Part shown: in pieces, positions 25,664 through 34,658 of the stretch
Layout of the letters: every line of letters begins with the position of its first letter
Position numbering within the stretch: the stretch's first letter is position 1
Assembly: GCF_003403315.2 (NCBI RefSeq)
Contig: NZ_CP048407.1
Location: forward strand, 1,674,001-1,738,000
Source: Thermaerobacter sp. PB12/4term
GTDB taxonomy: Bacteria > Bacillota > Sulfobacillia > Thermaerobacterales > Thermaerobacteraceae
Direction of reading: 5' to 3'
DNA: 64,000 nt
Notes under the pieces: model-generated
What the model was told of the DNA's origin: nothing
Databases searched by the model: none
What the model saw: the letters and a program-made list of their open reading frames with translations, nothing else
Position numbers and translations under genes: made by a program

Positions 25664-26137
25664 TCAGTCTCGCCCGGGGAGCTGCCGAAACAGGCTGGCC
25701 ATCTCCAGGGCGGTCAGGGCCGCCTCGGCGCCCCGGTCGCCTGCCCGCAGGCCGGTCCGGTCCAGGGCTTGTTCAAGGGTTTCGCAGGTGACCACGCCGC
25801 AGACGACGGGCACGCCGCTCAGAAGGCCGGCCTGCATCAGCCCTTGGGTTGTCGCACCGGCCACGTATTCGAAATGGGCCGTGGCTCCTTTCAGCACCGC
25901 GCCCAGGGCGATCACCGCCTGATAGCGCCCTGTTTCTGCCAGGCGGCGTGCCGTCAGGGGGAGTTCGAAAGAGCCAGGCACCCAGACCACGTCCACGTTC
26001 TCATCCCCAACCCCGTGGCGCCGCAGCGCGTCCTGGGCTCCTGCCAACAAGGCAGCGGTGATCGGCCGGTTGTAACGGGCGACCACCACGGCCATCCGAA
26101 GTCCGCCGGCATCCAACCGCCCCTCGTACACGGGCAC
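25664..26137 (-). CDS. ribH: 6,7-dimethyl-8-ribityllumazine synthase
   Basis: This 157-residue enzyme condenses 5-amino-6-ribitylaminouracil with dihydroxybutanone phosphate in the penultimate riboflavin step. Family motifs are present: VPGSFELPL, the GAVLKGATAHFEYV region with the catalytic His, GVVTCETLEQALDR, and the GDRGAEAALTALEM helix. The GTG at 26137 lies one nucleotide after the upstream gene's stop codon, with GGGAGGGGG about 12 nt before it. It is the last gene of the riboswitch-controlled operon. Confidence 0.96.
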   Translation of the reverse strand: MPVYEGRLDAGGLRMAVVVARYNRPITAALLAGAQDALRRHGVGDENVDVVWVPGSFELPLTARRLAETGRYQAVIALGAVLKGATAHFEYVAGATTQGLMQAGLLSGVPVVCGVVTCETLEQALDRTGLRAGDRGAEAALTALEMASLFRQLPGRD

Positions 26138-26140
26138 CGG

Positions 26141-28180
26141 TCATTCCCCCTCCCGTGCAGGCTCTCCGCTCACCCGGCGCCGCCCGTCCCCTTCAGAGGG
26201 GCCGGCCGGCACCGCGGCCTCCGCAGCAGGGAGCCAGTCCAAGGAATGTCCGAGACGGTCGCGCTTCGTCGTCAGGTAGTGGAGGTTCTCCGCATGGAAG
26301 GCGGCCGGAAGGGCGACCCGTTCTGCGACCTCGATGCCGTGACCCTGCAGTTGGGCGATCTTGTCCGGGTTGTTGGTCAGGAGCCGGATCCGGCGGAGCC
26401 CCAGGGAGCGCAGGATCTGGGCCGCCACTCCGTAATCCCTGGCGTCCGCAGGGAAGCCCAGGGCCAGGTTGGCATCCACCGTGTCCAACCCGCGGTCCTG
26501 CAAGGCGTACGCCTTGATCTTGGCCGCCAGCCCGATGCCGCGTCCTTCCTGGGCCAGGTAGACGAGGGCACCCCTGCCTTCGGAGCCGATCCGCTCCAGG
26601 GCGGCATGCAACTGGTCTCCGCAGTCGCAGCGCCAGGATGCCAGGGCATCTCCCGTCAGGCACTGGCTATGGACGCGGACCAGGACGGGCGTCGACCCGG
26701 CCGCCGCAGGACTCGGCCGAACCGCGCTTGACCTCGCCCGGTGGTGCCTGAAAGCCGGGCGGTCCAGGCCGCAGGTTAGGGCCAGGTGGACCGTGCCGTC
26801 CGGCATGTATTCGAAGGCCGTCAAGCGGAACTCGCCGTGGCGCGTGGGCAGCCGCGTTTCGGCCACCGCCCGCACCAGCGTCTCGTGGCGAAGGCGGTAC
26901 GCCACCAGATCGCCGACGGTGACCCACGGCAGGCCGTTGGCCATGGCCCACGCGATGATCTCCGTTCCCCGCAGGGGCGTGCCGTCGCCACCAAGGATCT
27001 CGCAGATGGCCGCCACCGGTTCCATCCCTGCCAGGCGCGCCAGGTCCACGGCGGCCTCCGTGTGGCCCCGGCGTTCCATGACGCCCCATGGGCGGGCCCG
27101 CAACGGGAAGACGTGGCCGGGCCGGACCAGGTCCGCCGCCGTGCTGGCCGGATCTGCCAGCACCTGGAACGTCCGTGCCCGGTCGGCCGCCGAGATGCCG
27201 GTGGTGACACCGTGCCGGGCGTCGACGCTGATGGTGAAAGGTGTGCCCATGGGATCGGCGGGTGGATCCACCATCAGCGGCAGCCCCAGGGCCTGGCAGC
27301 GGTCCGCCGCCATGGCCGCACAGATCAGCCCGCGCCCATGAAGCAACATGAAATTGATGCGGTCCGGCGTCGCATGCTGCGCCGCCAGGACCAGATCCCC
27401 TTCGCCCTCGCGGCCGTCGTCGTCGAGGACCACCACCATGCCTCCCGCCCGCAATGCGGCCAGGGCCGTCCGGACCCGCTGGACCGGGTCGGGCTCCTGG
27501 GCGTGGAGGCCGGCGTCGTGCTTGGGCCGATCCAAAGGTGCAAGGGTCACGGCCGTTCCAGGCAAGCGGGCCGGCCGTTCCGGCACCGGGGCCCCCGTCG
27601 TCGCCGGGTGCCGGGCGGCATACCGGGCCAGCCAGTCAACCTCCAGATTGACCCGATCACCAGGCCGGTGCCGTCCCAACGTCGTGTGCTCGAGGGTGTG
27701 GGGGACCAGCGCGACGGTAAAGCGGCGACCCCGCACTTCGACCACCGTGAGGCTCACACCGTCCACCGTGATCGAGCCCTTCGGAGCGACAAAGGGGACC
27801 AGGTCTGCCGGCGCCTCGATCTCCATCAACACGCCGGCGTCCTGAGCCGACACCGCCATCACCGTGCCGGTGCCGTCCACGTGGCCCATCACCAGGTGTC
27901 CTCCTAAGGGACTGCCCCAGCGCAAGGCCGGTTCGACGTTGACCTCGTCGCCGGGTCGCAGGTCGCCCAGGGTGGTAACACGCAGGGTCTCGGGGACCAC
28001 CGTGAAAGCCAGCCGGTTCCCTCGGATGGCGGCGACCGTCAGACATACCCCGTCCACGGCCACGCTGTCGCCGGGGCGGACCTGGCCGAGAAACGGAGCT
28101 TCGATCCAGATCTGCAGGCTTGAGCCCGTCGCCTTCAGGTCAACGCAACGGCCCCTGCCCTGAACGATACCGGTGAACAT
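26141..28180 (-). CDS. ribBA: Trifunctional riboflavin synthase - DHBP synthase - GTP cyclohydrolase II fusion
   Basis: One 679-residue chain covers three riboflavin steps. Residues 1-200 are riboflavin synthase with its two lumazine-binding repeats (MFTGIVQGRG start, GDSVAVDGVCLTV and GSITVDGVSLTVV). Residues 240-440 are RibB with VLDDDGREGEGDLV, HGVTTGISAADRA and RPGHVFPLRA. Residues 455-650 are RibA with zinc cysteines in SQCLTGDALASWRCDCGDQL and the YLAQEGRGIGL motif. RibBA fusions are common, but adding RibE at the N-terminus is unusual. The ATG at 28180 overlaps the ribD reading frame by 41 nt. It is expressed under the FMN riboswitch upstream. Confidence 0.96.
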   Translation of the reverse strand: MFTGIVQGRGRCVDLKATGSSLQIWIEAPFLGQVRPGDSVAVDGVCLTVAAIRGNRLAFTVVPETLRVTTLGDLRPGDEVNVEPALRWGSPLGGHLVMGHVDGTGTVMAVSAQDAGVLMEIEAPADLVPFVAPKGSITVDGVSLTVVEVRGRRFTVALVPHTLEHTTLGRHRPGDRVNLEVDWLARYAARHPATTGAPVPERPARLPGTAVTLAPLDRPKHDAGLHAQEPDPVQRVRTALAALRAGGMVVVLDDDGREGEGDLVLAAQHATPDRINFMLLHGRGLICAAMAADRCQALGLPLMVDPPADPMGTPFTISVDARHGVTTGISAADRARTFQVLADPASTAADLVRPGHVFPLRARPWGVMERRGHTEAAVDLARLAGMEPVAAICEILGGDGTPLRGTEIIAWAMANGLPWVTVGDLVAYRLRHETLVRAVAETRLPTRHGEFRLTAFEYMPDGTVHLALTCGLDRPAFRHHRARSSAVRPSPAAAGSTPVLVRVHSQCLTGDALASWRCDCGDQLHAALERIGSEGRGALVYLAQEGRGIGLAAKIKAYALQDRGLDTVDANLALGFPADARDYGVAAQILRSLGLRRIRLLTNNPDKIAQLQGHGIEVAERVALPAAFHAENLHYLTTKRDRLGHSLDWLPAAEAAVPAGPSEGDGRRRVSGEPAREGE

Positions 28181-28802
28181 CACCAGGCCTCCCTCGTGCC
28201 CTTGCCCCACCCCGTGAGAGACCGAGACTGCTTCCGGACAGGAGGGCAGGACATATTAGTGGGTTCCCGCACTCTCTCCTGGAGTCGCCGGCCCCGGTGT
28301 ACCGCCGGGAGCCCGGGGCGCAGGTGGCGGGCCTTCCCGACAGGCCGGCCGTTGATCGCAGACCAGAGCCGCGGGATCCCGAAGGTAGCCGCTGACCATC
28401 CAGTCCTCGCCGACCCGCCGCCAGAATGGCCTCGGTGCAGGGTGGCGTCCGGCCGTGGTGGCAACAGGGCTCCAGGGTGACATACATGGTCGCCCCCCGG
28501 GCCTGGTCTCTTGCCGACCGCAGGGCCTCAACCTCGGCGTGGGGCTCCCCCGCGCGCCGGTGGTACCCTTCGCCCACCACCACCCCGTCCCGGACGATGA
28601 CGGCCCCCACCATGGGGTTGGGATGGGTCCGCCCGCCGGCTCTCGCCGCCAGGTCCAGAGCCCGCTTCATGAAGTGGCGGTCGGCCTCCCTGTCCACCGC
28701 CAGTCGGGCACGGCCGGCAACTGGAGCCGCCCCGCCAGCGGAGGGACGGGCCGGGCGGAATGTCCCGGGCGAGGACCCGGGCGCCAGATCGTCGCCCATC
28801 AT
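28140..28802 (-). CDS. ribD: RibD deaminase domain only (reductase domain lost)
   Basis: The frame encodes 220 residues. Residues 45-140 are a clear riboflavin-specific deaminase: MKRALDLAARAGG, THPNPMVGAVIVRDG, HAEVEAL (zinc and catalytic) and TLEPCCHHGRTPPCTEAI. After ILAAG the homology stops abruptly and about 80 residues of Arg/Gly/Ser-rich sequence follow to a TGA inside the next gene. The normal 200-residue reductase domain is absent in all frames between here and the next gene. The other frames in that stretch also lack it, so this is a deletion rather than a simple frameshift. The ATG at 28802 follows AAGGGGGT; a second ATG is directly adjacent. The reductase step must be supplied elsewhere. 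Confidence 0.8.
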   Translation of the reverse strand: MMGDDLAPGSSPGTFRPARPSAGGAAPVAGRARLAVDREADRHFMKRALDLAARAGGRTHPNPMVGAVIVRDGVVVGEGYHRRAGEPHAEVEALRSARDQARGATMYVTLEPCCHHGRTPPCTEAILAAGRRGLDGQRLPSGSRGSGLRSTAGLSGRPATCAPGSRRYTGAGDSRRECGNPLICPALLSGSSLGLSRGGARARGRPGDVHRYRSGQGPLR

Positions 28803-29106
28803 GCAGCCAACCCCCTTCACAGCCGCCCCCACGGGCTGCCGGGCGATGGCCGGCGCCCTGCCTTGCCGATCGACCCCGACCCGGAACGTCCGGTGCGGGG
28901 TGAGGGAAGGCCGGCACCCGCCAGGACCAAGCCGGGACACGGACCGGAATCCGTGCCGGCGAGCCCTCGCCCCACGGGCAGGTGAAACCGTTGCCAGGGA
29001 TGGGGGAAAAGGGAGAAGCAGGCCCCGGAGGCGGGGCGAGGGCAGGCGGACACCCGCCCGGCCTGGCGCCGGTCGAGAGGCGCACGAAACCCCATCGCCC
29101 CACCAC

Positions 29107-29132
29107 GAAAAAGGCCCCAGCAGATGCCGGGG
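29107..29132 (-). terminator. Intrinsic terminator of the FMN riboswitch expression platform
   Basis: On the minus strand CCCCGGC pairs with GCTGGGG (one G-U pair) around ATCT and is followed by CCTTTTT. It lies about 70 nt after the riboswitch aptamer and about 300 nt before the ribD start. This is the position expected for FMN-dependent premature termination. The segment between it and ribD (28803-29106) shows no gene, only the ribD ribosome site. Confidence 0.85.
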
Positions 29133-29199
29133 CGGGACGAGACAGGTCAACGGCAGGCCGCGGGAAAGGACAAACGTTCCACGGCCCGACGCCCTGCCC

Positions 29200-29397
29200 C
29201 CTTCTCCCATCCGGACTTTACCGTCGGCGCCGGGATCGCACCGGCTCCTGCCCTGCGGGGGTCACTGGATCCCCGCCACCGGGCTCGCGGGCTCGTCGCG
29301 GCACCGGGGGTGCCGCGCATCACCGCCGGTCGGGAATTGGCGCGCAGGAAGCAGCCTCGGCGGGCCGGTTCCTGGCCCTCACCCTGCCCCGAAGGAG
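29200..29397 (-). ncRNA. FMN riboswitch (RFN element)
   Basis: Read on the minus strand, the region contains the conserved RFN blocks in order: CTTCGGGGCAGGGTGA, ATTCCCGACCGGCGGTGAT, AGCCCGCGAGCC, a variable stem, ATCCCGGCGCCGACGGTAAA and GTCCGGATGGGAGAAG. This is the FMN-binding six-helix junction that controls riboflavin genes in Firmicutes. High FMN should favour the terminator downstream and shut off ribD-ribEBA-ribH. The presumed promoter lies in the locally AT-rich 29405-29488 stretch (TTGAAT at about 29443-29448 is a possible -35), but the -10 is not clear. Confidence 0.97.
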
Positions 29398-29488
29398 ACA
29401 CGGCTCGGTTGTCCGCTACTTGTGATCCGTTTCACAATGGTTATTCAACAGAGAACGGCCGGGTCCTGCTATTCGCCGGGTCCTGCGC

Positions 29489-30787
29489 TTAATCGGTGAG
29501 GGAGTTGCCCGTTCCTTCCCCGTGGTTGAACAGAGCGATGTCCCTGCGGAACCGCAGCCCCGGGAAACGGATCTGCTCTACGGCGGCGTAGGCCTTCTGC
29601 CGCGCCTCCTCTAGGCGAGAGCCCAGGGCCGTCACCGCCACCACCCGGCCGCCCGCGGCGACCCAGCGGCCGCCCTCCCGCCGCGTGCCGGCGTGGTCGA
29701 TGAACACCCCGGGAAGGCCCGCCGCCCGTTCCAGGCCGCTGATGGGCAGGCCCCGGGCGGGTTCGTCCGGGTAGCCGGGCGCCGCCAGCACCACGCACAC
29801 CGCCGCCTCCGGTCGCCAGGCCGGCGGCTCCGCCGGAAGACGTCCCGTGGCCGCCTGCCAGGCCAGCTCCGCCAGGTCGCCGGCCAGCCGCGGCACCAGC
29901 ACCTGGGTCTCCGGGTCGCCCAGCCGGCAGTTGAACTCCAGCACCCGGGGTCCCTCGGCCGTCAGCATGAGCCCCGCGTAGAGCACGCCCCGGAAGGGGC
30001 ACCCCTCCGCCGCAAGGCCCGCCACCGCAGGCTCCACGATGGAGTGCCGGATGGCCTCGAGCAGGGCGGGCGAAACGCCCGGCACGGGGGAGAAGGCCCC
30101 CATGCCGCCGGTGTTGGGTCCGCGGTCGCCGTCTTCCAGGCGCTTGTAGTCGCGGGCCGGGGCCAGGAGGTGGGCCCGGCGGCCGTCGGTCACGGCCAGG
30201 ACCGAGAGCTCCCGCCCCTCCAACCGCTCCTCGATCACCACCCGGCGGCCTGCGGCCCCCAGCACGCCCTTCCGCATGAGGCGCCGGACCGCTTCCAGGG
30301 ACGCGGCGGCATCGTCGCACACCAGCACGCCCTTGCCCGCCGCCAGGCCGTCGGCCTTGACCACCCACGGGCCCGGGTGGCGGCGGATAAAGTCCTCCGC
30401 CGCCGCCGGGTCGTCGAAGACCCAGCCCGCGGCGGTGGGGATGCCGTGGCGAGCCATGAAGGCCTTGGCGAAAGCCTTGCTTCCTTCGATGCGGGCGGCC
30501 GCCTGGCTCGGTCCGAAGACGGCGATGCCGGCGGCCTCCAGCCGGCCGGCCAGCCCTGCCACCAGGGGAGCCTCGGGCCCGACCAGGGCCAGGTCGACCC
30601 GCCGGGCCTGAAGGCGCCGGGCGGTATCGTCAAGGTCCAGGGGATCGCCGCCCAGGCACTCGGCGCCCAGAGCGGCCATGCCGTCGTTGCCGGGCAGGGC
30701 CAGGACATGCTCCACCCGGGGACTCTGCATGAGCGCCCGCACCAGGGCGTGTTCCCGCCCGCCGCTGCCGATGACCGCTACCCGCAT
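29489..30787 (-). CDS. purD: Phosphoribosylamine-glycine ligase
   Basis: This 432-residue ATP-grasp enzyme makes glycinamide ribonucleotide in step 2 of de novo IMP synthesis. It starts with VIGSGGREHAL and carries GLAAGKGVLVC, the GPNTGGMGAFSP motif and LEFNCRLGDPETQ. The ATG at 30787 is preceded by GGGAGGAGGGG. It is the last gene of the pur operon, 88 bp after purH, as in B. subtilis. Confidence 0.96.
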   Translation of the reverse strand: MRVAVIGSGGREHALVRALMQSPRVEHVLALPGNDGMAALGAECLGGDPLDLDDTARRLQARRVDLALVGPEAPLVAGLAGRLEAAGIAVFGPSQAAARIEGSKAFAKAFMARHGIPTAAGWVFDDPAAAEDFIRRHPGPWVVKADGLAAGKGVLVCDDAAASLEAVRRLMRKGVLGAAGRRVVIEERLEGRELSVLAVTDGRRAHLLAPARDYKRLEDGDRGPNTGGMGAFSPVPGVSPALLEAIRHSIVEPAVAGLAAEGCPFRGVLYAGLMLTAEGPRVLEFNCRLGDPETQVLVPRLAGDLAELAWQAATGRLPAEPPAWRPEAAVCVVLAAPGYPDEPARGLPISGLERAAGLPGVFIDHAGTRREGGRWVAAGGRVVAVTALGSRLEEARQKAYAAVEQIRFPGLRFRRDIALFNHGEGTGNSLTD

Positions 30788-30875
30788 GCCCCTCCTCCCT
30801 CCCCTTGGGACCTCACGGCGTGCCGCCGGAGACGCCACCGGCCGGCCATGTCGCCGCACGACCGGGCGCGCCGCC

Positions 30876-32714
30876 TCAGTGCCGGAAATGCCGCCGGCCG
30901 GTGAAGACCATGGCGATGCCCGCCTGCTCGGCGGCGGCGATGACCTCCGCGTCACGCACCGACCCGCCCGGTTGCACGATGGCGGCAATCCCCGCCGCCG
31001 CCGCCCGTTCCACCGAATCGGGGAAGGGGAAGAACCCGTCGGAGGCCAGCACCGCCCCCCGGGCCGACTCGCCCGCCAGGGCCAGCGCCTGTTCCACCGC
31101 CCGCACCCGGCTGGTCTGGCCGGCGCCGATGCCCAGGGTGCGCCAGCCGCCGCCCGGCTGGGCGGCCGCCACCACGATGGCGTTAGAGCGGCAGGGCTTC
31201 ACCGCCCGCCAGGCGAAGTCCAGGGCCTCCCACTGCCCGGGCGAGGGGGAGGCCCGGGTCACCACCTGCCAGCCGGTCCGGACGCCGGCGGGAAGGGGCG
31301 GGTCGGCCTCCTGGACGAGCCAGCAATCGCCCAGGCCGCGGACCTCCCAGGCCCCCCAGGACCCGCCGGTGCCCGTCGCCGCTGAGGCTCTTCCGCCTGT
31401 ACCGGCGTGCCCCGGCCCGGGTGGGGGTGATCCGCCGGCGGCCGCCGCCGGGCCCGGCGCCTCCAGGATCCGAAGGTTCTTCCGCCCGGCGAGGAGGGCC
31501 AGCGCCTCCCGGCTGAAGCCCGGGGCGACGACCACCTCCAGGAAGATCTCCGCCAGCAGCCGGGCGGTGGCCTCGTCCACGGTGCGGTTGAAGGCGACGA
31601 TGCCGCCGAAGATGGACTCGGGGTCGGCGTCGCGGGCCAGCCGGAAGGCGCCCGCCGGGGTCGGGGCGGCGCCGATGCCGCAGGGGGTGGCGTGCTTGAC
31701 CGCCACCGCCGCCGGCAGGGCGAACTCCTGGACGGCCCGCCAGGCGGCCAGGGTGTCGAGCCAGTTGTTGTACGACATGGGCTTGCCGCCGCGCTGGACG
31801 AACCCGCCCGGCGGGAAGACCCCCGGCGGGAACAGCGGCCGGTACACGGCCGCCGCCTGGTGGGGGTTTTCACCGTAACGCAGGATGCTCTCCCGGCGCA
31901 GGGGCAGCACCAGCAGGGGAGGCCAGGCGCCATCCCCTGCCCGGGCCGGAGTGCCCTGGGCGGCCACTTCGGCGGCAGCCGGCCCCTCCCCGGCCGGGCG
32001 CTCCGTTCCAGCAGGCAACGCCTCCCCCGGCACCAGGTCCCCCGGCACAAAGTCTTCCGGCCGGGTCCCCGCCAGCACCTGGGCGATGACCGCATCGTAG
32101 GCGGCGGTGTGGGCGAAGGCCTTGACGGCCAGCCGGTGGCGCAGGGCCTCCGGCAGTCCGCCCTGCTCGAGGGCCGCGACGATCTCCGGGTAGTCGGCCG
32201 GATCGACCGCCACGGCGACGTGGGGCCAGTTCTTGGCGGCGGCCCGGATCAGCGCGGGCCCGCCGATGTCGATCTCTTCCAGCAGGTCGGTGCCGGCCAC
32301 GCCGGCGGCGGCCGCTTGGGCGAAGGGGTAGAGGTTGACCACCACCAGGTCAACCGGCACGATGCCGTGGGCGGCCAGGGCCGCCATGTCGTCCGGCCGC
32401 CGGCGCCGGGCCAGGATGCCGGCGTGGAGGGCCGGGTGCAGGGTCTTCACCCGCCCCTCCAGCAGCTCGGGAAAGCCCGTCACCGCCTGGACGGGGGTCA
32501 CCGGCAAGCCGGCTTCTTCCAGCACCCGGGCCGTCCCGCCGGTGGAGACCAGTTCCCAGCCCAGGCGGTGCAGGGCCCGGCCCAGCTCGGCGATCCCCTG
32601 CTTGTCGGCCACGCTCAGGACGGCCCGCCGCCGGGCCGGGCCCGACACCGTTCCCGGGGTGTTCACCTCGGCGGCAGGCGCCTGCCGGCCGCCGTTCTGT
32701 TCCTGCTCCGTCAA
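30876..32714 (-). CDS. purH: Bifunctional AICAR transformylase / IMP cyclohydrolase
   Basis: This 612-residue enzyme carries out the last two steps to IMP. The N-terminal cyclohydrolase has STGGTARVL and KTLHPALHAGIL. The transformylase has LRYGENPHQ, VKHATPCGIG and SNAIVVA, ending with ASDGFFPFPDSVE. Family length is about 510. The extra residues are two Pro/Gly/Ala-rich inserts, one before PPLLVLPL and one after ILEAPGPAAAAGG. The start is TTG at 32714, overlapping the purN stop as TTGA, with GGAGG 9 nt upstream, so translation is coupled. Confidence 0.96.
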   Translation of the reverse strand: MTEQEQNGGRQAPAAEVNTPGTVSGPARRRAVLSVADKQGIAELGRALHRLGWELVSTGGTARVLEEAGLPVTPVQAVTGFPELLEGRVKTLHPALHAGILARRRRPDDMAALAAHGIVPVDLVVVNLYPFAQAAAAGVAGTDLLEEIDIGGPALIRAAAKNWPHVAVAVDPADYPEIVAALEQGGLPEALRHRLAVKAFAHTAAYDAVIAQVLAGTRPEDFVPGDLVPGEALPAGTERPAGEGPAAAEVAAQGTPARAGDGAWPPLLVLPLRRESILRYGENPHQAAAVYRPLFPPGVFPPGGFVQRGGKPMSYNNWLDTLAAWRAVQEFALPAAVAVKHATPCGIGAAPTPAGAFRLARDADPESIFGGIVAFNRTVDEATARLLAEIFLEVVVAPGFSREALALLAGRKNLRILEAPGPAAAAGGSPPPGPGHAGTGGRASAATGTGGSWGAWEVRGLGDCWLVQEADPPLPAGVRTGWQVVTRASPSPGQWEALDFAWRAVKPCRSNAIVVAAAQPGGGWRTLGIGAGQTSRVRAVEQALALAGESARGAVLASDGFFPFPDSVERAAAAGIAAIVQPGGSVRDAEVIAAAEQAGIAMVFTGRRHFRH

Positions 32715-33403
32715 CCCGCCACGCCTCCTTCCCGCGCCGGGGCCCCCGGCCACGGCCCGGCGCCCCGCCACCCCGAAGGTCCCTCCACGATCCGCACCCG
32801 CCGCCCCTCGAGCCGCACCCGCCCCGTGGCCACCAGCCGCACGGCCACCGGGTAGAGGCGGTGTTCCACCCGCTGGATCCGGCGGTGGAGGGTCTGGGGA
32901 TCGTCGCCGTCCCGCACCGGCACCGCCGCCTGCAGCAGGATGGGGCCGGTGTCCACGCCCTCGTCGACGAAGTGGACGGTACAGCCCGTCACCTTGACGC
33001 CATGTTCCAGGGCCCGGCGGGGCGCGTCCTTGCCCGGGAAGGCCGGCAGCAGCGAGGGATGGATGTTGAGGATCCGGTTCCGGTACGCCGCCACCACCGC
33101 CGGCCCCAGCAGGCGCATGAACCCCGCCAGGAGCACCAGGTCCGGCTGCCAGCGGGCCAGCTCGTCCAGGACGGCCCGGTCCCAGTCCCCCGCCGGCCGG
33201 AGCAGTACCGCGGGCTTGCCCGCCGCCCGTGCCCGGTCGAGGGCCCCCGCGCCGGGGCGGTCGGACAGCACCGCCACGATCTGCCCGCCCAGGCGGCCCG
33301 CCGCCTCCGCGTCCAGCAGCGCCTGCAGGTTCGTCCCGGCCCCCGAGGCCATCACCACCATCCGGCACGGCCCCGGCCCGGCGGGCGCTACCCCCTGCGC
33401 CAT
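32711..33403 (-). CDS. purN: Phosphoribosylglycinamide formyltransferase
   Basis: This 230-residue folate-dependent enzyme formylates GAR. Motifs: SGAGTNLQAL at the N-terminus, NIHPSLLPAFPG with the catalytic Asn-His pair, and HFVDEGVDTGPIL. The start is taken as ATG 33403, which overlaps the purM 3' end by 16 nt; the ribosome site there is only moderate (GGGGGG). A later ATG inside MVVMASGAG is possible. The C-terminus has a 20-residue Arg/Gly/Pro tail. Confidence 0.94.
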   Translation of the reverse strand: MAQGVAPAGPGPCRMVVMASGAGTNLQALLDAEAAGRLGGQIVAVLSDRPGAGALDRARAAGKPAVLLRPAGDWDRAVLDELARWQPDLVLLAGFMRLLGPAVVAAYRNRILNIHPSLLPAFPGKDAPRRALEHGVKVTGCTVHFVDEGVDTGPILLQAAVPVRDGDDPQTLHRRIQRVEHRLYPVAVRLVATGRVRLEGRRVRIVEGPSGWRGAGPWPGAPAREGGVAG

Positions 33404-34515
33404 GGCCCAGCGCCCCCCGGCGGGTTCGTCCCCGGCGGCGGCTCGAAGTCCACCCCGCGGGGCCCCGCCACCACCCGGCCGATCACCGGCACCTCGGTCC
33501 CCAGCACCTCCGCCGCCAGCCGGCGGGCCCCTTCCGCCTGGGCCGCCGGCACCACCACGGTCATGCCGATGCCCACGTTGAAGACCCGCACCATCTCGGC
33601 CCACGGCACCCCGCCCTGCCGGTGGAGCCAGTGGAAGACCGGCGGCACCGGCCAGCTTCCCCACGCCAGCACCGCCCGGCACCCCGCCGGCAGGGTCCGC
33701 GGCACGTTGCCCGGCAGGCCGCCTCCGGTAATGTGGGCCATGGCCCGCACATCAAAGGCCTCCCGCAGGCGCCGGGCGGCGGCTGCATAGAGCCGCGTGG
33801 GGGCCAGGACGGCATCGCCCAGGCTGACGGCGCTTCCGGGCAGCGGGTCGTCCCAGCGGGCGCCCGCCGCCGCGGCCACCCGCCGGATCAGGGCGAACCC
33901 GTTGCTGTGGGGACCGCTGGAGGGCAGGCCCAGGATCACGTCGCCGGGTCGCACCGCCCGCCCGTCAAGGGGCTCCCCGCCCGGCACGTGGCCTACGGCG
34001 AAGCCCGCCAGCTCCATGCCGCCGGGCGGCAGGAGGCCGGGCAACTCCGCCGTCTCGCCCCCCAGCAGGGCGCAGCCCGCCTCCCGGCAAGCCTCCGCCA
34101 TGCCCTGGACGACCCGCGCCACCCGCTGGGGATCGAGCCGCCCCACCGCCACGTAGTCCAGGAAGAACAGCGGCTCGGCCCCGTGGACCACCAGGTCGTT
34201 GACGTTCATCGCCACCAGGTCCCAGCCGGCGGTCTCCAGGGCGTCCCGCTCCAGGGCCACGGCCAGCTTGGTCCCCACGCCGTCGCAGGTGGCGGCCAGG
34301 AGACCGCCCTCCGCCCCACCCCAGCGGAAGAACCCGGCAAAGGCGCCGATGCCGCCCACCACCTCGGGGCGGCGGGCCGTGGCCGCCACCCGGGCGATGG
34401 CCGCCACGGCCGCATCGGCGGCCTCCAGGTCGACCCCGGCCTCCCGGTAGGTGAGCCTGTTGCCCCCGGTCCCCATACCCCCGGGGACCACCTCCCCGGG
34501 TGCCCTGTCGCTCAT
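33388..34515 (-). CDS. purM: Phosphoribosylformylglycinamidine cyclo-ligase
   Basis: This 375-residue ATP-dependent enzyme forms aminoimidazole ribonucleotide. Family motifs: LTYREAGVD, CDGVGTKL, AMNVNDLVVHGAEPLFFLDY, GGETAELPG, GLPSSGPHSNGF and ITGGGLPGNVPR. The ATG at 34515 has GGAGGG upstream. A 143-bp spacer separates it from purF; it holds the ribosome site and a CCTTACCCGTCC direct repeat near 34641-34668 (one copy at the purF stop) but no gene. Confidence 0.96.
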   Translation of the reverse strand: MSDRAPGEVVPGGMGTGGNRLTYREAGVDLEAADAAVAAIARVAATARRPEVVGGIGAFAGFFRWGGAEGGLLAATCDGVGTKLAVALERDALETAGWDLVAMNVNDLVVHGAEPLFFLDYVAVGRLDPQRVARVVQGMAEACREAGCALLGGETAELPGLLPPGGMELAGFAVGHVPGGEPLDGRAVRPGDVILGLPSSGPHSNGFALIRRVAAAAGARWDDPLPGSAVSLGDAVLAPTRLYAAAARRLREAFDVRAMAHITGGGLPGNVPRTLPAGCRAVLAWGSWPVPPVFHWLHRQGGVPWAEMVRVFNVGIGMTVVVPAAQAEGARRLAAEVLGTEVPVIGRVVAGPRGVDFEPPPGTNPPGGAGPWRRG

Positions 34516-34658
34516 CCCGCGGCCCTCCTTCCTCCCCCACCCTGCCCCGTCCGAACCGTATCCAGCCCTGCCTGGTTCTTCCCCTGCCCCGCCCGTTTCC
34601 GGGGAGCCATCGCCCCGCCGTCCGGCGGGTCCGACCGTCCTTACCCGTCCGTCCGGCC

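Noticed and set aside
28256-28531. Alternative frame after the RibD deaminase (GEDWMVSGYLRDPAAL)
   Set aside because: Checked as a possible frameshifted reductase continuation; it does not match RibD reductase motifs and ends after about 50 residues.
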